A DNA stretch of 64,000 nt from Halorubrum saccharovorum DSM 1137 (GCF_000337915.1 NZ_AOJE01000006.1:1-64000), one strand, 5' to 3'; shown: positions 42,271-50,796, counted from the stretch's first letter. Made by a program: numbers and translations. The notes: generated by a model from the letters alone, not told the origin.

Positions 42271-43473
42271 CTACGGCGCCGCCTGCTTCGTCGAGACCAG
42301 TTCGATCACGTCGCGGTGGGAGAGTTCGTGGTCGGCGCCGACCTGTCGGTTGCTCCGGCAGTCGGTGCCGTGGAGGAGCCCCTCGCCGATGTCCGAGTGG
42401 ATGTGGAACGCGAAGTCCTCGGTGGTCGAGCCCCCGGGGAGGATGAAGCAGTCGCGGAAGACGCCCTTCTCGTCTTTGCTGCCGTTCGCGGAGCCGGGGA
42501 AGACGGCGATACACCCGAGCACGTCGAAGACGGCGGCTTCGAGCGCGCCCTGGACACCGGTCCCCTCGTACTCGGCGACGAACTCGCCGATCTGATCGAG
42601 GCCCGCCTCCTGATCGCCGGAGACGTCGCCGACGACCTCGAAGTCGCTCTCGCCGGGCGTGTAGTCGACGACGCCGGCGTCGTCGGCGTTCTTCAGCGCC
42701 TTCTCCGCGTGGGCGCTCGCGGGGACGAAGGAGAGGTGGTCGTAATCGGGGTCGCTCGTGATCTCCTCCCAGTTCGCCTGCGCCTCGGGGGTGTCCATCT
42801 TGTTGGCGGCGACGACCATCGGCTTCGTGCGCTTCCGGATCTCGCGGGCGAGGTCCGCCTTGTCCGCGTCGTCCCACGTCTCCGGGTCGAGTTCGAGGCC
42901 CTCCGCCAGGATCACCTGCTTCATCCGGTCCTTGTCGATTCCGAACGCGGACATCTGCTCGGCGAGCTCCCGTTCTATCGCGGCGTCCGCGCCGTGGTAG
43001 CGCGTCTCGAACTTTTCGAGCCCCTTCTCTAACACGTCGAGGTACCACGCGTCGAGCTCCTCCTCTAGGAAGTCGATGTCCTCGCGCGGGTCGTGGCCCT
43101 CGGTCGCCTCGCCCTCGATGTCGGTCTTGCCCGAGAAGTCGACGACGTGGATCAGCACGTCGGTCTCGTTGAGGTCGGTGAGGAACTGGTTGCCGAGCCC
43201 GCGCCCCTCGTGGGCACCGGGGACGAGGCCGGCGACGTCGACGAGCTTGACCGGGACGAAACGGGTGCCCTCGCGGCAGACGCCGACGTTCGGCGTGCAG
43301 CTCTCGTCGAACTCGGGGGCGGCGCAGTCGACGCGGACGTACGCCTCGCCGACGGTCGGGTCGATCGTGGTGAACGGGTACGCGCCCTCGGGCACGTCGT
43401 TCATGGTCGCGGCGTTGAAAAACGTCGACTTCCCCACTGAGGGCTTGCCGACGAGGCCGATCCGGTAACTCAT
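42271..43473 (-). CDS. ychF: YchF/OLA1-type ATPase
   Basis: A 400-residue translation-associated P-loop ATPase of the Obg-related YchF family. G1 is GKPSVGKSTFFNA (9-21), G3 DVAGLVPGAHEGRGLG and the G4 position reads ANKMD. Archaeal homologues bind ribosomes and respond to stress. A C-terminal TGS domain follows (residues 330-395, DCFILPGGSTTEDFA). The ATG at 43473 begins MSYRIGLVGK; the upstream in-frame ATGs add only MDRAVMP. Confidence 0.92.
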   Translation of the reverse strand: MSYRIGLVGKPSVGKSTFFNAATMNDVPEGAYPFTTIDPTVGEAYVRVDCAAPEFDESCTPNVGVCREGTRFVPVKLVDVAGLVPGAHEGRGLGNQFLTDLNETDVLIHVVDFSGKTDIEGEATEGHDPREDIDFLEEELDAWYLDVLEKGLEKFETRYHGADAAIERELAEQMSAFGIDKDRMKQVILAEGLELDPETWDDADKADLAREIRKRTKPMVVAANKMDTPEAQANWEEITSDPDYDHLSFVPASAHAEKALKNADDAGVVDYTPGESDFEVVGDVSGDQEAGLDQIGEFVAEYEGTGVQGALEAAVFDVLGCIAVFPGSANGSKDEKGVFRDCFILPGGSTTEDFAFHIHSDIGEGLLHGTDCRSNRQVGADHELSHRDVIELVSTKQAAP

Positions 43474-43583
43474 TGGCATCACTGCGCGATCCACGGTAAA
43501 AAGCGATGCGAGACGCGCCGTGACGTGGGGAGCGGTGACGCGGGGCGGGCTGTCAGCGGCTGAGGGGAGGTAACCGAGTCCGG

Positions 43584-43841
43584 TCAGGCGTCGCCGTCCG
43601 ACTGCCCCGGCTCCCCGAGCGCCTCGATCGGGAGCACGTTCTGGAGCGCGGCGAAGGCGTCCTCGGCGCTCTCGAACCGCTCTTGGTCGATGTCAGCAAC
43701 GAGGTCGCCGAGGTCGGCGTCGCCGTCGGCGAACAGCACGGTCGTGCCGGTACAGGACTCGACGAGGTTCTCGCGGGCGACCGGGTAAGCGTAGTCTCGG
43801 AATTCGTCTTCGACGCGCGAGAGGTGAACTTCGGATGTCAT
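43584..43841 (-). CDS. DUF5789-type small haloarchaeal protein
   Basis: An 85-residue acidic protein of the DUF5789 type: FRDYAYPVARENLVESC at the start, then VLFADGDADLGDLVADI and the C-terminal ALQNVLPIEALGEP. The function is unknown; homologues occur once or more in most haloarchaea. The minus-strand TATA-like TTTAAG is about 27-32 nt upstream of the start, near 43868-43873. Confidence 0.78.
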   Translation of the reverse strand: MTSEVHLSRVEDEFRDYAYPVARENLVESCTGTTVLFADGDADLGDLVADIDQERFESAEDAFAALQNVLPIEALGEPGQSDGDA

Positions 43842-43968
43842 GAGTGGATATCGGCGTGCGAGGGCTTAAACACGCGCCTCGACGGAAGTTCCCCGGTTCC
43901 GGCCGCGAGAGAACCGGCAAAGCGCGCAAAGAGTTATGTACGGGCGGTTCCGTGATATGTGTGAACGT

Positions 43969-44517
43969 ATGACCCTATACGATCGGATCCTCGTCCCGAC
44001 CGACGGTTCCGCGGAGGGAAAGCGGGCGGTCGCGCACGCCCTCGACCTCGCGTCGGTCCACGGCGCGGACGTGCACGCGCTGTACGTGGTCGACACGGCG
44101 AGCTACGCGGGGATGCCGATGGAGAGCTCGTGGGAGGGGGTCGGAGACCTCCTGCGAGACGACGCGAAGGAGGCGGTCGCGGAGGTCGAGTCGCTCGCCG
44201 CCGAGACCGAACTCGGCGTCGAGACGGCGGTCGCGGAGGGCTCTCCGAGCAAGGAGATCATCCGGTACGCCGAGGGCAACGACTGCGACCTGATCGTGAT
44301 GGGGACGCACGGACGGGGGGGGATCGACCGGCTCCTCCTCGGGAGCGTCGCCGAAAAGGTGGTTCGCGGGTCGAGCGTCCCCGTCTTGACGGTGCGGCTG
44401 GACGGCGACGTTCCGGGAGACGCCGCCGTCGAAAGCGAGGCGCCGGCAGAAAGCGAAGTCTCGGCCGAAAGCGAGGCGCCGGTCGACGGCGAGCCGGAAG
44501 CGACCGGACGGAGCTAG
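43969..44517 (+). CDS. Universal stress protein (UspA family)
   Basis: A 182-residue ATP-binding universal stress protein. The start MTLYDRILVPTDGS and the nucleotide motif GTHGRGGIDRLLLGSVAEKVV (G-x2-G-x9-G-S) are intact. The final 40 residues are an acidic tail with imperfect SESEAP/AESE repeats. The ATG at 43969 is preferred over the upstream GTG/ATG at 43936 because the beta strand begins there. Monocistronic. Confidence 0.9.
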   Translation: MTLYDRILVPTDGSAEGKRAVAHALDLASVHGADVHALYVVDTASYAGMPMESSWEGVGDLLRDDAKEAVAEVESLAAETELGVETAVAEGSPSKEIIRYAEGNDCDLIVMGTHGRGGIDRLLLGSVAEKVVRGSSVPVLTVRLDGDVPGDAAVESEAPAESEVSAESEAPVDGEPEATGRS

Positions 44518-44565
44518 CCTGCGGCCGCCGGCTCCGCGGTCTGTCGCGAGCGAGACGAGCGACGC

Positions 44566-45567
44566 TCAGTCGCCGGCGTCGCGCAGGTGCTCGCAGTCGC
44601 CGGCGTGGACCCGACGCGTCCCGTCGTCCGTCTCGATCACGAGCGCGCCTGGTGGCTCCACGTCGACCGCGGTGCCAGTCACCGGGCCGTTCGGGGTGTC
44701 CACCCGGACGCGTCGGCCGAGGGTGCTCGCGCGTTCGCGCCACGCCGGGAGGATCCGGTCCATGCGGTCCGAGGTCCCCGCGAGCGCCGCGAAGCGTTCG
44801 AGGAGGGTCGCGGCGAACCGACGCCTGTCGACGGGCTCCCCGAGCACCTCTTGCAGGGAGGTCGCGTCGGCGGGAAGCGCCCCGGGGTCGATGTTGGCGT
44901 TGACGCCGATCCCCGCGACCAGCCACGACACCCGGTCGGCCTCGCCCTCCATCTCCGTGAGGATCCCCGCGACCTTGCGACCGCCGCGACCGCCGGAGGC
45001 GCCGGGCGCGTCGCCATCGGCGTCGCCGTCGGTTTCGCCGCCGAGCCCGCCCACGAGCACGTCGTTCGGCCACTTGATGTGAGCGTCGACGCCCGCCTCC
45101 CGGCAGGCGTCGGCGGTCGCGACCGCGGCGGCGAGGGTGAAAAGCGGCGCACGAGCCGGCGGTACGTCGGGCCGGATCGCGAGCGAGAGCCAGACGCCGC
45201 CGCTCGGGGCGACCCACTCGCGGTCGAGACGCCCTCGCCCGCCGGTCTGCTCGTCGGCGACGACCGCGATCCCGTCGGCCCCCTCGGCCGCCAGCTCGCG
45301 GGCTCGCTCGTTCGTCGACGCGATTCGGTCGTGGTACTCGATCTCGTAGGGAGCGCCGAGCCCGAACTCGAGGCCGGCGGCGGAGTAGCCGGGGTCGTCG
45401 GGCGCGGCGTATCCCTCCGAGGTCGACTCGACCGCGAACCCCTCCTCGCGGAGCGACTCGACCGCCTTCCAGACCGCCGCCCGCGACACGCCGAGGTCGT
45501 CGGCGAGCGCGGGGCCGGAGACGGGGCCGTCGACGAGGGCGTCGAGCAGCGCGCGACGCGTGTCCAT
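44566..45567 (-). CDS. birA: Biotin-protein ligase with N-terminal winged helix (BirA)
   Basis: A 333-residue biotin-[acetyl-CoA-carboxylase] ligase that charges biotin carrier proteins of acyl-CoA carboxylases. Residues 1-55 are an HTH domain (SGPALADDLGVSRAAVWKAVESL), so it may also repress biotin genes. The catalytic core has the biotinoyl-adenylate motif TGGRGRLDR and KWPNDVLVGG, with a Gly/Asp-rich insertion (about 185-215). The C-terminal SH3-like domain includes GTAVDVEPPGALVIET. The start at 45567 gives MDTRRALLDAL. Confidence 0.92.
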   Translation of the reverse strand: MDTRRALLDALVDGPVSGPALADDLGVSRAAVWKAVESLREEGFAVESTSEGYAAPDDPGYSAAGLEFGLGAPYEIEYHDRIASTNERARELAAEGADGIAVVADEQTGGRGRLDREWVAPSGGVWLSLAIRPDVPPARAPLFTLAAAVATADACREAGVDAHIKWPNDVLVGGLGGETDGDADGDAPGASGGRGGRKVAGILTEMEGEADRVSWLVAGIGVNANIDPGALPADATSLQEVLGEPVDRRRFAATLLERFAALAGTSDRMDRILPAWRERASTLGRRVRVDTPNGPVTGTAVDVEPPGALVIETDDGTRRVHAGDCEHLRDAGD

Positions 45568-45798
45568 ATCGACGCGGTCGGCGCGAACGCGCAAAGCCGT
45601 TCCGGGTCCGGATGCGGGTCGGAGGCACGCAGTCCTATCAGTGCCGGGCCCGAAGGCGGAGTCGAACGTCCGGAGACACCGGGTTTCCGGTGAAACGGCG
45701 AGTGGTAGCAAGCCGCACGAAATCCGACTGACCGGCGATCGAGGGGTGTACGTCGCCCTCGGCGCAAGACACAAGGTCTCACGGGCGAACGCTCGGGT

Positions 45799-46374
45799 AT
45801 GCAACCCTCCAAGGAGCGGGAGGCGTCCGACGGCGACCCGATGGACGACCTCGACGACCTCCTCGACGACGACCTCGCCGACGGCGATGGCGGCTCCGAC
45901 TCGGCCGCGGGCACCGATTCGGACGCCGGGAGCGTCGGCGGACCGGGAAGTGCCACTGGAGGCTCCGGGAGCGGCGGCCGCGTCGGGATGGACGGCCGCT
46001 GGTTCTCGGCGAAGGCCTTCGCGCTCGCGCTCTTCACGGTCGGTGCCGGGGTGTTCGTCGGCGGCCTGATCCCGCTCATCGGCGGGACGATCGGGACCGC
46101 GGGCGGCGTGTTCCTCGCCGCGTTCCTGCTCGGCCTCGCCGTCTCGACCCGCCGGTACGTCGAGACGGGGATCGCCGGGGCCGCGGCGGGCGCGACGAGT
46201 GCGGTGACCAGCGTCCTCGGCGTCGGCTTCCTCCCGATCGGGCTCGACTACCTCTCGCAGTGGGGACTGCCGCTCGTCGCTGTCGGCGGCGGCGCGGGGC
46301 TCGCGTTAGCGCTGCTCGGTCACTACTTCGGGCGGGACCTCCGGACGGGGCTGACCGAGGACATCGGCGGATAA
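45799..46374 (+). CDS. Small membrane protein with acidic N-terminus
   Basis: A 191-residue protein. Residues 1-65 are Asp/Ser/Gly-rich and disordered; then come about four closely packed hydrophobic segments (LFTVGAGVFVGGLIPLIGG onwards) rich in Gly and Ala. This resembles haloarchaeal DUF-type membrane proteins of unknown role. The start ATG at 45799 is the first in frame. The 231-bp gap upstream to birA holds nothing I recognise. Confidence 0.72.
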   Translation: MQPSKEREASDGDPMDDLDDLLDDDLADGDGGSDSAAGTDSDAGSVGGPGSATGGSGSGGRVGMDGRWFSAKAFALALFTVGAGVFVGGLIPLIGGTIGTAGGVFLAAFLLGLAVSTRRYVETGIAGAAAGATSAVTSVLGVGFLPIGLDYLSQWGLPLVAVGGGAGLALALLGHYFGRDLRTGLTEDIGG

Positions 46375-46403
46375 GGCGAATCAGGCGGAGCGAAACGGTC
46401 GGG

Positions 46404-47345
46404 TCAGCGCGCTCGCAGCGCGTCTTCGACGCCGACGTAGGCCGCGATCTCGTGGCGTTCGAGGACGAGGAAGCCGGCGAGGATCGCGACGAAGCCGACC
46501 ATCGCCTCCGCGTCGATCAGGCTGCCGAGCAGGACCCAGCTCCCGACCGCGGCGACGACCGGTTCCGCGTAGCCGACGAGGTGGAGCTGGGCCGGCCCGA
46601 CCTCGTCGAGCAGCGCGAAGTAGATCAGGAACGCGACGACGCCCGACAGCAGGGTGAGGTACGACAGCGACGCGACCGACGTGGCGTTCCAGACGATCGC
46701 CGCGGGCGACTCCCCGAGCACGGCGGCCCCGACGAACAGCATCCCGGCGCCGGAGACCATCGCCCACCCCTGCAGCGCGGCGATCGGGAGGTCGGTACGG
46801 AGCGGGCGGAGCAGCACCGCGCCGAGCGAGAAGGCGACCGCGCCGGCGAACGCGAGCCCGACGCCGAACAGGGCGGCGCTACCGAGCCCCGCCTCCATCG
46901 GGTCGGCGATCACGATCACGCCGAGGATCCCGAGCGCGAACCCGCCGATCTCGAAGGGGCCGAGCCGCTCGTTGGGGAGGAGCAGGGCCGCGAACGTGGC
47001 GGTCAACACCGGTGCGAGGCTCACGACCACGGCGGCGACGGCGCCCGTGATGTGGAGTTCGGCGACGTACAACAGGCCGTGGTACGCGGCGATCACGAAG
47101 GCGCCGGCGACGGCGACGCCGAGCCACTCGTCGCGGCCTCGGGGGACCGTCCTGCCGGACATGACCGCGGCGAGGCCCAGCACGACGGCGCCGGCGATCG
47201 CGTAGCGCACGCCGGCAAACAGCAGCGGCGGGAAGTAGTGCAGCCCGGCCTCGATGGCGACGAAGGAGGTACCCCACAGGGTCGCGAGGAGGACGAACGC
47301 GGCGACGATCGATTCGGGAGTGGAAATGAGGGACCGCAGATTCAT
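46404..47345 (-). CDS. EamA/DMT-family transporter
   Basis: A 313-residue drug/metabolite transporter with ten helices in two EamA repeats (starting near WGTSFVAIEAGLHYFPPLLFAGVRYA and again near FGVGLAFAGAVAFSLGAVLL). It probably exports amino acids or metabolites. It is divergent from an Lrp/AsnC-type regulator, a classic arrangement for an amino-acid efflux pump controlled by its neighbour. The start region is preceded by an AT-rich 183-bp promoter gap. Confidence 0.88.
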   Translation of the reverse strand: MNLRSLISTPESIVAAFVLLATLWGTSFVAIEAGLHYFPPLLFAGVRYAIAGAVVLGLAAVMSGRTVPRGRDEWLGVAVAGAFVIAAYHGLLYVAELHITGAVAAVVVSLAPVLTATFAALLLPNERLGPFEIGGFALGILGVIVIADPMEAGLGSAALFGVGLAFAGAVAFSLGAVLLRPLRTDLPIAALQGWAMVSGAGMLFVGAAVLGESPAAIVWNATSVASLSYLTLLSGVVAFLIYFALLDEVGPAQLHLVGYAEPVVAAVGSWVLLGSLIDAEAMVGFVAILAGFLVLERHEIAAYVGVEDALRAR

Positions 47346-47528
47346 TGGTTATCTATTCGAAGTTGACAGAGATAGTTAAACTATTCTCTCGATCAAGCGT
47401 TGATCTGGGATGAACAATCAGACATACGAATCTGATGCGATTCGGTCCCCGAAATGAGCGCTAATTTTGTATTGGGATTCAACTATATCGGTCGAAATAT
47501 ATAACAGACCATCACGCGAACGGGGGGT
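47346..47528. promoter_or_regulatory. AT-rich divergent promoter, DMT transporter / Lrp-type regulator
   Basis: This 183-bp gap is markedly AT-rich. AATATATAAC (47496-47505) is 24-33 nt before the regulator's ATG at 47529. On the minus strand AGTTTAACT (47376-47384) is 31-39 nt before the transporter start. AT-rich repeats around ATAGTTAAACTAT (47374-47386, palindromic) are a plausible regulator site. Confidence 0.55.
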
Positions 47529-48011
47529 ATGGACGAGCGCGACGTGCGGCTGTTGAAGGCGATCTCGGATCTGGGCACCGGGAGCCCCGAGCGGCTCCAC
47601 GAAGAGACCGACATTCCGGTGTCGACGATCCACTACCGGCTGAACAACCTCCGAGAGGACGGGGTGATCGAGAACGACCTGTACGACCTCGACCACGAGG
47701 CGCTCGGGCTCGGCGTCACGGTGATCGTCGAGGTGCTCGCGGACTACGAGGGCCCCTACGAGGAGTTCGCGGACGAACTGCTCGCGGTCGAGGGCGTGAC
47801 GGAGGCGTTCTTCACGATGGGCGAGACCGACTTCGTCGTCCTCGCGCGGCTCTCCTCGTCGGATACCGTCGAGCGCCTGATCAGCGACTTCGAGGCGATC
47901 CCCGAGGTCGAGCGTACGAACTCGACGTTCACGATCGCCACCCTGCGCGACGAGCCGCGTGCGCCGGCGACGTACGACCTCGACACGCTGATCGAGGAGC
48001 TGACGGACTGA
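47529..48011 (+). CDS. Lrp/AsnC-family transcriptional regulator
   Basis: A 160-residue regulator. The HTH is TGSPERLHEETDIPVSTIHYRLNNL (residues 18-42) and the RAM effector domain runs through VEGVTEAFFTMGETDFVVLARL. Such proteins sense amino acids and control transport or metabolism. The start at 47529 gives the typical MDERDVRLLKAI. It is divergent from an EamA transporter, which is probably its target. Confidence 0.9.
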   Translation: MDERDVRLLKAISDLGTGSPERLHEETDIPVSTIHYRLNNLREDGVIENDLYDLDHEALGLGVTVIVEVLADYEGPYEEFADELLAVEGVTEAFFTMGETDFVVLARLSSSDTVERLISDFEAIPEVERTNSTFTIATLRDEPRAPATYDLDTLIEELTD

Positions 48012-48090
48012 GGAACCGGTCTCGCCTAGGCAACGGCAGTGGTTTTAAACGGAATGGATCGCGACGATCGCTTATAAACAGATATGCGGT

Positions 48091-48264
48091 GGCGCGCGCC
48101 TCCGAGCGGCCGCCACCGGCGGCCGCGAAGGAGCGCCGCGCGAGGGACGCCGCGAGTGAGGTGGGCGACCGAAGGGAGCCCCGAGCGAGCGGCGAGGTTG
48201 GGGAGGTGTGAGGTGCTGTGCGCCCGCCTCCCGGCTGGGGCTCTGGAGGCGTTCGCCGTCGATC
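48091..48264 (+). ncRNA. Candidate structured ncRNA element, copy 3 (short form)
   Basis: A 174-nt copy between the convergent Lrp-type and gatE genes. P1 is shortened, with an inner 9-bp hairpin GCGGCCGCC-ACC-GGCGGCCGC. P2 keeps its pairing with different bases (GCCGC with GCGGC). The core GAGGTTGGGGAGGTGTGAGG is kept. The P3 arms and the purine loop are missing, so the core runs almost directly into GGCTGGGGCTCTGGAGG and GTTCGCCGTCGATC. CTTATAAA begins 20 nt upstream (48071). Confidence 0.6.
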
Positions 48265-48306
48265 TCTAGTCCGTCGTTTATGAACAGGCGCTCTACACAC
48301 CGGGAT

Positions 48307-50190
48307 CTACGTCCGCTTGCCGATCTCCTCGCGCAGCATGTCGGAGACGACTTCGCCGTCGGCCTTCCCGCGGAGCGCCCCCATCGCCTCGCCCATCAGC
48401 CCGGAGAACGCGCCCATCCCTTCCGCCTCGATCTGGTCCGCGTTGCGCTCGACGACCTCCACCACGGCCTCCCGAACCTCGTCCTCGCTCACGCCCGACA
48501 GCCCCGCCTCCTCGACCGCCTCGGACGCCGACAGCGACGGGTCCTCCGCGAGCGTCGTCAGCACTTCGGGGACGCCCTCCTTCGCGAGGTCGCCGTCCTC
48601 GACGAGGTCAAAGAGCGCGAGGAAGTGGTCGTCGGTGAGGTTCTCGACGGGCGCCCCCTCTCGGCGGATCTCCGTCGTCGTCGACTCCAGCGTCGACGCG
48701 GCGAAGGTGGGGTCGACGCCGCGCTCGACCGCGGTCTCGAACAGCGGGAACCGCTGGCCGAACGCGACCTGCTCGGCGAGGCCGGCGTCGAGCCCGAACT
48801 CGTCGGCGTACCGCTCGGCCTTCTCGTCGAGCAGTTCCGGCCGCTCCACGTCGGACGGGTCGGGCTCGACCGGCGGCACGTCCGTCTCCGGGTACATCCG
48901 CGCCGCGCCCGGCAAGGGGCGGAGATACCGCGTCGTCCCGTCGTCGTTCGCGCCGCGGGTCTCCTCGGGGACGCCCTCGATCGCGGTCTCCGCGCGCTCG
49001 GCGGCGGCCTCGATCGCAAGGTCGGCGGTCTCGGGATCGGCGGCGACGATGGCGACCGCGTCGTCTTCGCCGGCTCCGACCGCGTCGCGGAGGGCGTCGA
49101 CCTCCGCCTCGGTCACGCCGTACGCCGGCAGCTCGTCGGTGTGGAAGATGCCGCCCGCGCCGTGGCGCTTCGCGTGGTCCGAGAGCTCGGTGCCGAGCCG
49201 GCGGTCGGGCTGGATCTCGCGGCCGACGAGCCCGTCGAAGCCGAAGAGAGGGACCGCCGTCACCTTCCCGCCCGAGTCGAGCGCGCCGCGAATGACCCCC
49301 GACTCGGTGTCGGCGAAGGTGTCGGTCACGTCGCGCACGTCGCCGACGCTCGCGTCGCGCTCGACGAGTTCGTCGCGGATGTCGAGGAGCTCGGCCTGCC
49401 GCCCGACCTCGCCGCGGACGATGTCCTCGATCCCCTGGAGGTCCTGGACGCCCTTCACCTCGACGCGGGCGCCGTCGGCGATGGAGACGTTCACGTCCTG
49501 CCGGATCGTGCCGAGCCCGCGCTTGACCGCGCCGGTCGAGCGGAGCAGCATCCCGATGCGCCCGGCGGCCTCGCGAGCGCCCTCGGGGCTCCGAATGTCC
49601 GGACCCGTCCCGATCTCGACGAGCGGGACGCCGAGCCGGTCGAGCGAGTAGACGACGCCCTCCTCGGTCTCCTCGACGCGCTTGGCCGACTCCTCTTCGA
49701 GCATGAGGTCCGCGATCGACACGCGCCCCTCGCTCGTCTCGATCTCGCCCGCCTGCCCCAGCAGGATCGAACGCTGGAAGCCGGAGGTGTTCGAGCCGTC
49801 GATGACGAGCTTCCGCATGACGTGCGCCTGATCGACGACGGAGATGTCGAGCAGGTCCGCGATCTGGAGCGCCACGGAGAGGGCCTCGCTATCGACCCGG
49901 CGGGGCGGCTCGTCGTCCTCCTCGACGAGGCAGGTGGTGTCGTACGCGAGGTAGGTGAACTCGCGGTCGACGCGGCTCTCCTCCATGGCGGCGTCGTCGA
50001 GCTCGCCGAGTTCGCTCTTCGTCGGGTGGAGGCGACGGGTGATCTCCCGGTCGGCCTCGTCCGGGTCGCGCTCGACGGTCGGGGAGTCGCAGAACAGTTT
50101 CGTCGCCGTGTCGAGCTGCTGGTGGATCTCCAGCCCGGCGACGAGCCCCAGCTCCTCGTAGTCGTACTCGGGGGTCGCGTCCGTACTCAT
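48307..50190 (-). CDS. gatE: Glutamyl-tRNA(Gln) amidotransferase subunit E
   Basis: A 627-residue GatE, the tRNA-binding kinase and amidotransferase subunit that with GatD converts Glu-tRNA(Gln) to Gln-tRNA(Gln) in archaea lacking GlnRS. The start YDYEELGLVAGLEIHQQLDT and the LGTIRQDVNVSI motif are diagnostic; the AspRS-like insertion (around 270-400) and the tail domain with EDPSLSASEAVEEAGL are present. GatD is elsewhere. Element copies 3 and 4 flank the gene. Confidence 0.93.
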   Translation of the reverse strand: MSTDATPEYDYEELGLVAGLEIHQQLDTATKLFCDSPTVERDPDEADREITRRLHPTKSELGELDDAAMEESRVDREFTYLAYDTTCLVEEDDEPPRRVDSEALSVALQIADLLDISVVDQAHVMRKLVIDGSNTSGFQRSILLGQAGEIETSEGRVSIADLMLEEESAKRVEETEEGVVYSLDRLGVPLVEIGTGPDIRSPEGAREAAGRIGMLLRSTGAVKRGLGTIRQDVNVSIADGARVEVKGVQDLQGIEDIVRGEVGRQAELLDIRDELVERDASVGDVRDVTDTFADTESGVIRGALDSGGKVTAVPLFGFDGLVGREIQPDRRLGTELSDHAKRHGAGGIFHTDELPAYGVTEAEVDALRDAVGAGEDDAVAIVAADPETADLAIEAAAERAETAIEGVPEETRGANDDGTTRYLRPLPGAARMYPETDVPPVEPDPSDVERPELLDEKAERYADEFGLDAGLAEQVAFGQRFPLFETAVERGVDPTFAASTLESTTTEIRREGAPVENLTDDHFLALFDLVEDGDLAKEGVPEVLTTLAEDPSLSASEAVEEAGLSGVSEDEVREAVVEVVERNADQIEAEGMGAFSGLMGEAMGALRGKADGEVVSDMLREEIGKRT

Positions 50191-50290
50191 TACGCCTCAC
50201 TCCGGCGGCGCGTGACTAAAAGGGTGGCAGTTCGCGTGGGCGACGATCGGCCGGTCGAGCGAGCGGCCGCGATCGACGCCGGCGACGTGA

Positions 50291-50297
50291 TTTATAA
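50291..50297 (+). promoter_or_regulatory. TATA-like element before structured element copy 4
   Basis: TTTATAA stands 21 nt before stem P1 of copy 4, matching copy 1's 22 nt. The following bases AAC GAGG are shared with copy 1. Confidence 0.55.
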
Positions 50298-50311
50298 ATA
50301 AACGAGGCGAT

Positions 50312-50567
50312 GGCGCGTGCCGCCGAGCGCCCGCAGGGCGCGAGGAGCACGCGCGAGGGACGCGGTGAGCGCTCGGAGAGCGCGAGCCGCGAGGCTGGGG
50401 AGGCGTGAGGTGCTGTGCGGTCGCGGTTGGGTGGGACTCAAAGGGGCAGTCGCCGAGGGGCACGCAGGGGACGTAAGCACCGCAAGGAGCGAGTGGAACG
50501 AGCGACTGAGGAGCGCAGCGAGCGTGCCCCTCGGCGACTGGGGCTTTGGAGGTGTCCGCCGCCGATC
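50312..50567 (+). ncRNA. Candidate structured ncRNA element, copy 4 (long form)
   Basis: A 256-nt copy between gatE and tRNA-Leu. P1 arms equal copy 1; the inner hairpin is GCGCCC-GCA-GGGCGC, differing from copy 1 in both arms. P2 is CGCGG plus GCGCTC pairing with GAGCGC plus CCGCG, again with wholly different bases. P3 is a perfect 19-bp stem (50447-50465 with 50522-50540). Its 56-nt loop matches copy 1 at 52 of 55 aligned bases counted into the arm. The 3' border GGGGCTTTGGAGGTGTCC is conserved. Confidence 0.72.
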
Positions 50568-50680
50568 TGCAGTCAAACGCAAAGTCGTCACTCCTCACGT
50601 AGCGGCCGAAAGGAATTGTGCGTGGGTGCTGTCGTAGAGACAACACCGTGCATCGGTGTGGCGGGTGTTCCGCCGAGCGA
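50568..50680. other. Gap between element copy 4 and tRNA-Leu
   Basis: 113 bp with no gene. It holds a short inverted repeat (ACACCG...CGGTGT near 50644-50659) just past the tRNA's 3' end, which may be a terminator or processing hairpin. Confidence 0.4.
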
Positions 50681-50765
50681 TGCGTGGGACCGGATTTGAA
50701 CCGGCGGACCTCTACAGGACAGCGCCCTCAACGCTGCGCCGTTGGCCTGGCTTGGCTACCCACGC
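50681..50765 (-). tRNA. tRNA-Leu(GAG)
   Basis: Reads on the minus strand from 50765. Acceptor arms are GCGTGGG and CCCACGC with discriminator A at 50681, and CCA is not encoded. The anticodon stem CAGCG/CGCTG encloses loop TTGAGGG, anticodon GAG, which decodes CUC and CUU leucine codons. A long variable arm (class II) and the T arm with TTCAAAT complete the cloverleaf. No intron is seen. A TATA-like TTTTAATTA lies upstream (50798-50806). Confidence 0.95.
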
Positions 50766-50796
50766 TCGCGGTGTTCTGTCGCGTCTCCACGTACCC

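Noticed and set aside
50317-50699. Open frames of 94-106 codons inside structured element copy 4 (and similar frames in copies 1 and 2)
   Set aside because: Frames are not conserved between copies, indels are not multiples of three, and the peptides are Arg/Gly-rich. The element is better explained as RNA.
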